NCBI GenBank assembly: GCA_944470555.2
Contig: OX104128.1
Span: 38,547,920-38,611,919 of the forward strand
Direction: 5' to 3'
Origin: Heterobilharzia americana
Taxonomy: Eukaryota > Platyhelminthes > Trematoda > Strigeidida > Schistosomatidae
DNA: 64,000 bases
The translations under genes and the position numbers were made by a program. This document shows positions 1-48,300 of this stretch, piece by piece (the stretch's first letter is position 1; each line of letters opens with the position of its first letter). The notes below the pieces were generated by a model, which did not search any database, was not told the DNA's origin, and worked only from the letters and a program-made list of their open reading frames with translations.

Positions 1-363
1 AGTATGTTGATACACTAATCAATGAATTGTAGGTACAATGTGTCAAAGTGAAATACACAAAATACCTACTTAGACAGTAGTATATGCTTCACGTAAAGAT
101 AAAAAAGAAATTTCAAAAGTTAACAAATCATTTAACGCTGGAACCCTATGGACAGTGTAACTATTATGACTATGACTGTAATAATCCACTTAATACAATT
201 CTGCATATGAAAAATAACAATTAAAAGTCTTTTATATAGACAAGAATATATATTTTGAAACTAGAAATAACTTATTAGAATACATTTAAGGCATAATAAT
301 AACATACTAGGAATGAGCACTAGTTCAATTAAATTTTGAGGGGGTTGTGGAGATTTGGAAATA
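1..363. other. AT-rich intronic DNA, nothing recognised
   Basis: Part of NDR intron 5. I see no repeat family, splice-bounded exon or RNA gene here. Confidence 0.5.
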
Positions 364-422
364 TTTCAAGTTGTTATTCATCGAAGACTGACATCAGTTG
401 GAGGAACAAAGGAAACCTGGGA

Positions 423-468
423 GCACTGGACAGCTGTTTCGTCCTAGTATGGGACTCCTCAGCAGTGC
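423..468 (-). ncRNA. Type I hammerhead ribozyme (SINE B, left arm)
   Basis: On the minus strand, in order: stem I GCACTG, core CTGAGGA (fits CUGANGA), stem II GTCC...GGAC, core GAAA, stem III ACAGCTGT, cleavage triplet GTC, stem I closing strand CAGTGC (6 of 6 pairs). It is in sense with the NDR pre-mRNA, within intron 5. Confidence 0.78.
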
Positions 469-541
469 GCACCCACGACCCCACCAGCAGGGATCAAACC
501 CGCGACCTTCAGGTTCCGCGACCAGCGCGTTACCATTGAGC

Positions 542-587
542 GCACTGCTGAGGAGTCCCATACTAGGACGAAACAGCTGTCCAGTGC
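542..587 (+). ncRNA. Type I hammerhead ribozyme (SINE B, right arm)
   Basis: Stem I GCACTG 542-547; core CTGAGGA 548-554; stem II GTCC 555-558 with GGAC 566-569; GAAA 570-573; short stem III 573-580; GTC ending at 581 as predicted cleavage site; stem I return CAGTGC 582-587. All conserved core bases are present. It is antisense to NDR. Confidence 0.8.
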
Positions 588-646
588 TCCCAGGTTTCCT
601 TTGTTCCTCCAACTGATGTCAGTCTTCGATGAATAACAACTTGAAA

Positions 647-1168
647 CACTAGGAATGCATCAAAACACTTCAAATGTGGGTGTTTACATAATGCACACTT
701 AAACTGTCCCGAGTTTATTCATTCCTATAAACACTTTTATATTTTCAATATGATAACTATTTGACAAAAAAGTAAGATGCATAAGTCGTAAAGGCAGAGT
801 GTAGACAAGATGTATATCAGCTGATTGACACAAATGTCAGTAGGAAATGTATCAAATAAGTCAGGAAGTGATGATAAATACTCGTCAAGTAATCAAGACA
901 CACAAACATACACACACACACACCCTGAACTAAATTTTGGACAAAACAGTCGAGTCACAAGATTTACAAACAGAAGAAAGTGCACAACAAAATCGATGTT
1001 ACCCTCGTATACAGTATGTATATTTAGTATACAACAAGAGATAGAAACAATGGAGGAGTGCAGTTTACAGTGTGTTGAATGAATCCGCACCTATTTTTTT
1101 CACTGAGGAAAAGAAACAATATCAGAGTATCTCTGTTAATTAGTTGCCTTAACAAAACTTTTCTTTAT
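647..1168. other. AT-rich intronic DNA with a short CA-rich tract
   Basis: The only regularity is the CA-rich microsatellite around 898-925. Short open frames here have no recognisable protein and no splice context. Confidence 0.45.
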
Positions 1169-1333
1169 CATTTTGACTATCTGAGATAGTCATGATTTGG
1201 CAGACTAGTATTAATACTGGATGATGAATGAAGGTGAAACGGAAATTTGGATCGCGGCCGGATTCGAATCAGCAACCAACAGGTTTTCCGCCCGACGCTC
1301 TCCAAATGAGCTACGAGGTTCCACTGCTGACCA
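1169..1333 (-). repeat. tRNA-derived SINE, family A
   Basis: Reverse complement of the copy at 7812-7972. A-box-like sequence (complement of 1302-1313), B box GATTCGAATCC (complement near 1260-1270), then the GTTTCACCTTCATTC tail and the imperfect palindrome around GACTATCTGAGATAGTC. Divergent from the other copy, so an old insertion. Confidence 0.7.
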
Positions 1334-1602
1334 GATTTTTATTTCAATTCAATCACCATGGGGTTTTGCCCGACTACCATGTGAATTCGTAATGCGTTAC
1401 TACCGCTGGATAGTAATCGCACTGGCTACCTAGTCATGACTTCTCATCCAAATGCAAATCTGACTGAATTAGAGAGGGGGAGCACAAGCATTTGAGAAAG
1501 TAAGTGAAAAACTTGAAGTAATAAAACGAAAATGATGGGACAGATGATAGTACCGAAATTAATTTCGTGTATGGGCTGGAGATACTACGTAGATACGTAC
1601 AG

Positions 1603-1690
1603 TTTGGTAGGTGGAATAGGGTTCGAACCTATGACCCAACCGTTCGTAAATCGAGTGCAAAAATCAATGAGCCACACAGCTCTATCAGAA
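1603..1690 (-). repeat. tRNA-like SINE head (family C-like)
   Basis: On the minus strand there is an A-box-like TGGCTCATTGAT and a B box GGTTCGAACCC at tRNA-like spacing. No acceptor-stem pairing is evident, so it is read as a SINE head rather than a tRNA gene. Confidence 0.5.
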
Positions 1691-1804
1691 GTCATTCACT
1701 GAAAGCTGTCTACTTGAACTCAAGCAACCGTGCAACGGTTTATGGAGAGTTGTCATCAGAATTGACGACAACTAGTGGTGTCCGGCAGTGATGCCCGCTA
1801 TCAT

Positions 1805-2895
1805 CGTCCGCATTCAAATTCATTATAGATCCATCAATGGACACAACCTTAGATACCCCTGGCTTGACATAGATCGATCTACTCCAAGCAAAGCATTCGG
1901 TTGACTTGAAGTATTCAAATGACAATGAACTGTTAGTCTGGGTGAAGAAGCACACAAAACACAGGGTTTTCTGGACACGTTGAGCAGAAGTCTGAGTACG
2001 TTTAGAATGCGTTTCGCTGTCATCTATCAAATGTCAGATAATGCTATATGACTGGTTTGCAACTAATGCCAGTTTAATGATAGGCAGTGAAATAGTGGAA
2101 TGTGTTAAGCACTTCACTTATTAAGCGAGTTGCATCAGCCAGAACAGGCTGGTAGCTGACAAAATCTCAGCTCAGATACAGAAGGCTCATCTAGCATCTG
2201 GCAACTTGAGTCATCTGTGGTGCCGGTGAGATAGCCGACTACCTTTGGAATGATAAATATACCACTCTACAGTCTGTTCTCTCCTATTGTACCACTATGA
2301 GACAGGGCAGCTGAAAGTAGAAGACACGAAGCAGTTACAGGGTTTTGATCACAAGTATCTTCTTATCATTGTTTGCGTTTCGTGGAATCACCATGTGAAC
2401 AATGTTAAGGCAAGGTAGACACGAAGTTGTGAACCTTCATCGGCTAAGGTTGCTGGCATATGTGCTGCGCATGCCGAATCACTGCTCACCTCGACGTGGC
2501 ATGCTAGGGAATGTTGGATTCAGTTGGAAGAAGACACACAGCAAAAGCACCGAGAAGTGGAACCAGCATATGACTGTTGATCTGGGCCGTATATGGAGGT
2601 GTAGACTACTTAGCTGGGTCCCTGAGATGACTGGAATCAGTGGTTAAGGTCCTTTGGTGAAATGACTGAAGGTCGGTGGTCACAATGACCGAGATGTATT
2701 TACTCTTTCATGTCTTCTAAAGCTTCAATGCATTGAATAACCTTACTTTTTAAATTCTCACGCGTCCCATACGCCTGTGCTTACTTCGATATCCGTCTTA
2801 TTTTATCCACTTATTCTTTAAATACTGCGGTAAAATATGGTAACGAACCGATGTAATTGTGTGCGATATTTTACGTTGATTTTATCTGTCTTAAA
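1805..2895 (+). pseudogene. RTE-like non-LTR retrotransposon fragment, C-terminal RT region and 3' tail
   Basis: Degenerate reading frames recover the region after the RT active site and the long C-terminal domain seen also at 17950 and 39930: ISAQIQKAHLAS-like, then RLRLLAYVLRMPNH, SPRRGMLG and TEKWNQHM. Several frameshifts and stops are present. It ends in the family tail (ATATTTTACGTTGATTTTAT near 2870). Inserted in NDR intron 5 opposite to the gene. Confidence 0.72.
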
Positions 2896-3394
2896 CACGC
2901 TGTAGAAGAAGCATGTTGTGTATATTCTCATAGACTGCTTATTCAAGCATACGACAGTGACCTAAATATGTTTTGATTCAAATACAACTCACATGTCCCT
3001 GAAAAATGATCCACGCATATGTATAATCAAATCTTAAGGTTAATTGGAAACCTAGGCTATGGTAGGATTCGAAGTAGTGGCCTTCAGTAACTGATCTACC
3101 AGTGAACATTCAAAGAGTTCATACAGCTGAATTTGAACATCATGTAAGGAAGAAGTGGAAAAGATAGTTATATGACGAAAAAGAATTGTATTTACCTTCT
3201 AAGTTAGAGATTTGAAACAAATCCATCGATAAAAATGAAATGAATTATACCAAAAATCTACATTTTCATGCCTATCGCGACATACCTATAACTGAATCGA
3301 ATGTAACCCATCAAAATGAAGCAGCAACACAGTCTGTTATATATTCTACTGTATGGTTGTTAAACATGACGATTAAAGGTGGGAGATGTGAGGA

Positions 3395-4015
3395 GACTTG
3401 AGTTGTTTGAGCACGGTTGCCTTGGTAATATAGTCCGTATTCCGTGTTGTCACCATATGAGTAAGACACAGAGAAGTGAGGCGTAGAGTTGTATGGAGAA
3501 TAGGTGAGATAGTTGATGTAATTGTGAACGTTGATGAAGTGAGATTGCTGGTTGTGACATGTGTTAGTATGCGTAGTCTCCATCTGTGTCTTCATAGATT
3601 GTTGGTTGAAGTATATGGTTGAGTCTGGAGAAAGGCTGGAGGTGGAGAAGACTGAAGCATGACATCAATGTATGTAGTGTTTGACTGTTGGTTTGAGATA
3701 TGTGGGGTGATGGTGACTAGTAGTCGGTTGGGGTTGGGGGATGTGTGACAAGAGGAAGCAGTGGTTGTAGAGTGACTGTAGGTGATGTGGTGCAGATGCA
3801 TGTAAACACTATCCTCATGTTAGCGACGTAATACCGAGCCTCACAATTTTCTCATTCTTCCCTTCCCTCACTTCGTACTTCTATATTTCTTTTGACAGAA
3901 TTTTGTTTTCTTCATCTTCCATTTAATTGTCTTGTCTTGTTACTTGATATGGTGATATGAGGTGTGGCAACTCGGACCGTTACTAAGTAATGTCTGGTTC
4001 TATGTTGATTTGGGA
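3395..4015 (+). pseudogene. RTE-like fragment, second subfamily, C-terminal end (very degenerate)
   Basis: Matches, with many changes, the better preserved copy at 39930-40615: GCACGGTTGCCTTGGTAATA, then the region for the WHQ...LT.GL motif and the tail GAGGTGTGGCAACTCGGACC. Minus-strand open frames here of up to 94 codons are shadows of this repeat. Confidence 0.65.
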
Positions 4016-4419
4016 TGGATATTCAAAAGATTCTGTTTGACGACAGAGTATGCTAAAATTAGATTTCGTATTTATTGAGATCGAATCAGCAACCGACCCG
4101 TAAGTAAAACTCATGTACCCCGTAATATCACTAACATAACTTTATTCTGCTAACCTAATAATTTCCTAGGTGATTCAACTCACCGAGACTATCAAAGCTA
4201 GAAAATACATGACATCTAATCCTACCTAATCATACAACTTATGGGACTGTCAACTCTCGGAAGTGGTGGATTTTTAGGATTTCTCAGCAAATCAGTGTTT
4301 GTTTAAAATGAATTTATTTGGACAACTGGATTTCCCTGCCAAAAATATCGCATACAAATCTAAACTCACTACTTCATTCGAGATATAGATTATTAATATC
4401 TCCCAGAAAATGAATTTTT

Positions 4420-4790
4420 CGATAATGTATCTACAAAATAAACTGCAAATACTGCAAAAAAAACACTATATCGGACAAGCTGGTCACCCTCTCCGTATCC
4501 GTCTACATGAACAACTAACAGTGAAGCGGTATCACATATCTTAGCTCATGGCAATGCATACGGACAACTGTGGATATGAATTTAACTGAAGAAATGTAGA
4601 AATCCTGAATAGAGGAAATATGAAGAATGTCAGGGAATTTTTAGAAGCTTGGCATTCCCGTCAGTCAACGATCAACAGATATTAACATTCATCCAATCTA
4701 TCAACCAATAAGAAGATCAGATTTAAGATTATCAGGGCAGCCAATCAAAATAAACATGGAGGCAATGATAAGACCTTGGCAGAAACAACC
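4420..4790 (+). pseudogene. Penelope-like element fragment, GIY-YIG endonuclease end
   Basis: Frame-shifted translation gives IIYKINCKYC, then YIGQAGHPLRIRLHE, VEILNRGNMKNVREFLEAWH and PIYQPIRR-like sequence. These are the CxxC, YIGQT and C-terminal helix of the GIY-YIG nuclease that Penelope-like elements carry behind their RT. It is homologous to 21430-22240 on the other strand. Internal stops make it non-functional. Confidence 0.7.
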
Positions 4791-5855
4791 AATTACATGC
4801 AAGGGCTATCAGGATACACTGCTAAATATATAGATCACTTTTTTATGTTGTGTCTGGAATGACAATGAAAGCTTCACGATTAAACAATCCAGCCCACAGA
4901 ACACAACACAATCACAAATTTTCCTAATCATGAAGAGACAGGTTATCATGAACAAAAATAAGGGGACTAAAAGACGAGGATGAATAAAGTTATGGTCAAT
5001 AGACAATTTAAAAAAGCAGTGTTCGTGTATGGATTACAAGCTCCAGTAAACTAAAGTAACCTTAAAGTCTGATTTTCGAAAACCAACTATCGTTTCTGTG
5101 AAAAGAAATTAAGACGAAAACCTTAGGTGTTGATCAGTGCGTCACTAAGGATAGGCATCTGTTAGTACATGATAAGTTTTCACATGTTCTATTCTCTATG
5201 GCACTTAATAGTTTTTGATCATGTCATTTATGACTCAGCAATGTAATCAGCGATAAAATAGCTTCAAATGAAGTTTAAAAGCTTACAATATAGAAAGAGT
5301 TGACCTATTTCATAATCTTAAAATATCCCTCCTTCCTTTTAAATGTTTAAATAATTGCAAAAAAAAAACAATTGGCAAGCATTTTTTTACACTTCTAACT
5401 CCTTGCATAACTAAACTATTTAACTTTTCATCAAACAACAATTATTATTTTGCGAAATTTTAAAAATGTGTAAATAGTTTCCTGTCACTTTTTTTCTCCT
5501 ATCCAACTCCTCTACTCCCACCCTACATACACCTTAACGCCCTTAACTATCGTAGAAAAAAAAATGTTGTTAAGTTAGAAATAAAATAAAATATCGAGAA
5601 TGTGTGTGTTCTGTTAAAATCTATATGAATTTTCAGTAGTACTATTTTATAATCTCTTTCCTTCGATGGAATTATTCTTACTATCATTCAAATGAATTTA
5701 GACAGCATAAAATTACTGTTACCATGGTGAAATTATATTGGCGTCAATAATGTTACGATATAATAATATTCAACATTTCATTGTATTTGATATTCTTTTG
5801 TTGACTAGACCAATGCATACAGATAACTCAATTTGAAGGTTTGTAGGGATTTATT
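4791..5855. other. AT-rich intronic DNA, nothing recognised
   Basis: Many short A and T homopolymers (for example 5359-5367 and 5558-5567), no element or exon that I can support. Confidence 0.45.
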
Positions 5856-5859
5856 TATT

Positions 5860-6245
5860 GGTTTCAGGTTGGTATTCATAGTGGACTGATATCAGTTGGA
5901 GAAACATTGGAAACTTGGTAGAACTGGATATCTGTTTTATTCTAAGTGTGCGACTCCCCAGTAGTGTGCATTCCTTCAGGGATCGAACCCAGGGTCTGCA
6001 GTTTCCGTGGGCAGCACGTTCCTATTGAGTCACTAGGTTGTCATCCAATGGTCAGAAGTAGTAAATGTCGACTACAGCTCAATAGCAACATGGTGGGCAT
6101 GAAACTTGGAGGTTGTAACATCGATCCCTGGCAGGGTCATGGCTGAGCACTGCTGAGGAGTCACATACTAGAACGAAACATTCTCCTAGGTTTGTAAGGG
6201 TTTTCCAACTGATGTCAATCCATGATAAATATCAACTTATAAGGA
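5860..6245. repeat. Hammerhead SINE B, diverged inverted pair
   Basis: A minus-oriented partial unit (about 5866-6040, with GGGATCGAACCCAGGG as complemented B box) faces a plus-oriented unit ending AACTGATGTCAATCCATGAT. The plus hammerhead begins CACTGCTGAGGAGTC at 6149 but is deleted through stem III and the cleavage site; the minus one has a damaged core (GACTCCCCAG). Confidence 0.72.
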
Positions 6246-6664
6246 TAACCACTGAATTCTCTATGATATTAAATATAATAATAAATAAATATGTTCGTCA
6301 ACGGTCCCCTAGCTACAATAACCCCTATGGTCCCAGTTAATACATACGCATAAGAGTTGAGTTAATGATATTGATGTTTTATTGGATAGATAATTATGCA
6401 ATTGATCTAATCAAGTATATTTCACTGGTATCTTTAACTGAACTTTGTAAGTAGTTATTGAGATTGGAGATTAACTCAAGTAAATATTCTGTTTAATAAA
6501 GCAAACACTCAATATTTTACTACAAAGGAAAAAATACTGAGGGCATATAGTAGTCAAGACCTTCTAATGTGCTAAACAAAAGTAAGAGAAGAATAGTCAA
6601 CAATGAAATTGATAACAATAAAATAGACATCACAATACACTAGAGATTGATACTGATAGCTTTA

Positions 6665-45144
<38,480 letters not shown>

Positions 45145-45213
45145 TTTTTTCAATTTTCACCGTTTAGATTTTAGTAGGATTATGCTCAACCTCATTGATG
45201 TACAGTAATCAGT
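45145..45213 (-). other. Probable 5' UTR segment with a strong 3' splice acceptor
   Basis: Read on the minus strand, a pyrimidine run ending TTTTTTTCAG stands at 45214-45223, 69 bases before the NDR start codon. It has the form of a splice acceptor: either a 5' UTR intron ends here or the spliced leader is trans-spliced on, as happens to a share of schistosome mRNAs. The 69-base segment contains the in-frame TGA and no upstream ATG in frame with the CDS. Confidence 0.5.
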
Positions 45214-45246
45214 CTGAAAAAAAGACAGATCAGGTCAAGTTACTAT

Positions 45247-45249
<3 letters not shown>

Positions 45250-45320
<71 letters not shown>
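45250..45320 (+). repeat. (AT)n microsatellite upstream of the NDR coding start
   Basis: About 35 uninterrupted AT units, roughly 105 bases upstream of the start codon and just upstream of the predicted acceptor on the minus strand. It is self-complementary and can extrude a cruciform. Confidence 0.97.
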
Positions 45321-45324
<4 letters not shown>

Positions 45325-48300
45325 AAAGCGTACCGGCGTATATGTAGTAAGTTATGAGGTGGATCTGTTGTATAAGGGCTACTAACAATACGTGGCTGAT
45401 TAAATCTATGTGAGTAGAGAAACATTCGAACTTATAACATTTGAAAAACGGTTACAAAAATCACTGAACCACTTGTTTGAATTTTCTTAAATTACCACAT
45501 ATTTTTGCACTATTCTGAGTTAATCAATAGAAGGATATTCAAAAGGTTGCTTCAGCCAGCTAACATATACACCACTTTATCACTTGGATATTAAAGAGCC
45601 ACTGAACACAAATCCATAAGTTCTCTTAAAATGGCAAATTTAGGGTAGCACCGGATTTTTCCCATTCGCTGACAACCAGGTTTACTGTAATAATTATCGG
45701 CAACCATGTGTAGATCAGTACAAGCTTCGAGAAGCAATCTGTTACGGTTATTTCACTACATTCCTTCACGTACAATGAAGCCTCAACCGCGTCTTCTGTA
45801 ACCCTTGGGTCCATTGCAGAAAACTATGATACTTCAGGTGCACTGGAGATCACTTAAGCATAATGAGAGTAGTCAAGCTAAAAATGCTTAGGAAGTACTT
45901 CAAAAACCAAAACAGAGTAATCGCGACACAGAATCAGGTTATTTAGCTGGGGGAGTACTGAAATGGAAAACAACCCGTACTGCAGGTCTCCTTACTGCAC
46001 AACTCTCTCGCTTATTTGGTTCAATGTAATTATTAAATTATGCTTTTTAATGTCCTTATTTCGTTTCAATACGTATCCTAAATGAAACATACATTGCTTT
46101 CATTTTCATATCTAAAACTGTGATGAGCAGTTTTATTATTTGGTCACAGTGAAGGGCAAGCACGCAGAAAAAAAGCTCACACTCGCTTGTTTTAAAGATA
46201 TGGAATCTAACATTTGCATCGAATAATATAGTACCTGAAAGTACCTGGTAATCACCATGGTGAGATGAAGAGGCGGGCTGATGGCCCTATATTGTTTTCG
46301 TAAACTCAAGAATGTCGTTAGCACGATTCTCAGTCAAATGCATCTTCGCAAATAAATACTAATGGAAGGAAGTGTCGTGTTAAGACAGATTCAGTCCAGT
46401 TTAGTAAAGATATCGCTGAAAAGTTTTACATTAATGCCCACAATTTGCGGTACATTGTAGGTTTTATTATTCTTTGAAATGACCAACAAAACGTGCTGAA
46501 TCTATGTATTGCGCCAGAAAATCCCATTGGTCCCCAATGTAACGTTTGACAACCTGGGTAAAGCATCATCTTGAATTTTGAAGGCTTAGTGAGTGCAAGC
46601 ATATCTTCATGTTCTTACTGAGATCCGGCTCATGCGGCTGTTACACATATTTTCTATTTTCCAGATGATGCTCATCTGTCGGGGGATCACCGCTTTTCGC
46701 TGTTGATCTAGTTTCAACAAACGAACTTGGATACACCTTATATCAACAAAATATGTGGGACGAAATTTAAGGTCAAGAAAACATTGCTAAACTTTTGTAA
46801 CTTTGAAGTCATGACCTCTTAGATAACGAACTAGAGTAAGAGAAATAGGTTGTGACTTCATTACAGGTGACAGCAGAAAAACTAATGAATTACCTAGCAT
46901 GTTACGGGTGATCAAAGGATTCTGCCTCACAAGATTATGCTAACGATAATTACTAACGGAAAGATTTTCATTTTTACAAGTTACCAGAAATCTTGAAAAT
47001 CTTAAGTAAGATTAGCATTTAAAACACAACTGACCATCTGAAAGACTTAAATAAGTAAGGCATTAAGATAAACATTTGAAAGTCGCATAACAACTAACAC
47101 GCTTCACGGTAACAAAGTACTCGTCAACATTACGGTTATGTGAAGTGAAGCTTCATTCACTAGGGGAATTACAATGTCTCACTTAATAAATTGATGCAAC
47201 TGGGAAATTTTCAAAGACCCGACCATAAGTTTAAGGGTTGCCCAGCAGCACGTTAACTTTCCTCTTACTCTGTATAAGACATTAACGATAATCAGCCGCG
47301 AGAGTTCGCAGCTCTCTCACTGTACCTAGTCGTAGGGATGGTAAACACGTCTTGTATATTGGTCTCCTTGATAGGCAGGAATAAAATAAACTTCTGACCG
47401 TATAAACCTCACCACATTTATCAGGATGGAAATATATACGAAAAAATGAGACAGAAACTTCGTACCTGCCGCAAAAGCTTTATTTGAAGCGCTGCACAGA
47501 CGAAGGTCGTTCACTGCATATTTCATTCTACTTAACTGGCTTCAACGTCCAACACACGTCCAACATCCATCCATCATTAGTACGAGAAGAGAATGCTCTG
47601 TTTTTTAAACACTCCCCCCTTAGTCTTCATGCCAAGTTCTTTTGTTCGGCTGCACTTCTTCAGTGGTGGCAGAACTCTTGCCATTTTACCGTCTTATAAC
47701 TTTGGAGATAGTGATAATGTTTATTTGAAGGTTTTATTTTGCAAACTGTAGGCTAATGTACCTGGTAAAACAACGAATCTGCTGTAAAAAAGTGAATAAA
47801 CCTCCTGCAGTTTATGTTTTTGCAAGCACTTTTAAGTACTAAGCGTTATTTAAAAACCATTGCCAGAATAGGACCATTAGGAAATGAGAAAATGAGAATG
47901 AAAGGTAGGTGTGAAGAATAAGTGGGAAATGCTGGGGTTTTATTGAAGATACAGGTGCCGGGTAGTGCATGGATGGATGAGCATATCTTCAACTACTACC
48001 GGCAAACGTTGGTGATGGGCCGTTTGTGCTCACGTACTTATCGAGCGGTTGTCTTGAAGGAGTGGACTGATTTGGCTGCGACTACTTCTTTCGTTGGAGC
48101 GTTTCATGCATTACGCACTCTGCGAGGGAAAAAACTGAATCTTACCCTCATCTTCGCCCTCTAGTGGGGTATTCGGGTAGGGTTCCTACGGGACTGTCGG
48201 TTTGGAAGCGATAATGTTATCTCGTTAGGTTAATCCACCTTATGGATGATTTTGTAGGCTGTTACCAAGTCGTCTATTACCTGTCGAAAGCTCACGGTGA

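Larger units (their letters stand above)
364..646. repeat. Hammerhead SINE B, perfect inverted dimer (arms 364-470 and 540-646)
   Basis: The two 107-base arms are exact reverse complements (mirror positions sum to 1010). The left arm plus the linker 471-539 is a minus-strand unit: tRNA-like head (A box near 530, B-box-like GGGTTTGATCC near 500), hammerhead, and tail ending at the ATGAATAACAACTTG motif. The right arm repeats only the hammerhead and tail on the plus strand. Each arm contains a hammerhead with an intact core. Confidence 0.85.

Noticed and set aside
394..616. Two overlapping 72-codon frames on opposite strands with almost the same protein
   Set aside because: They are a by-product of the 107-base inverted arms of a SINE and not genes.
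3311..3801. Two minus-strand frames of 94 and 69 codons
   Set aside because: They lie antisense over a degenerate RTE fragment whose sense strand is plus; composition and position mark them as shadows.
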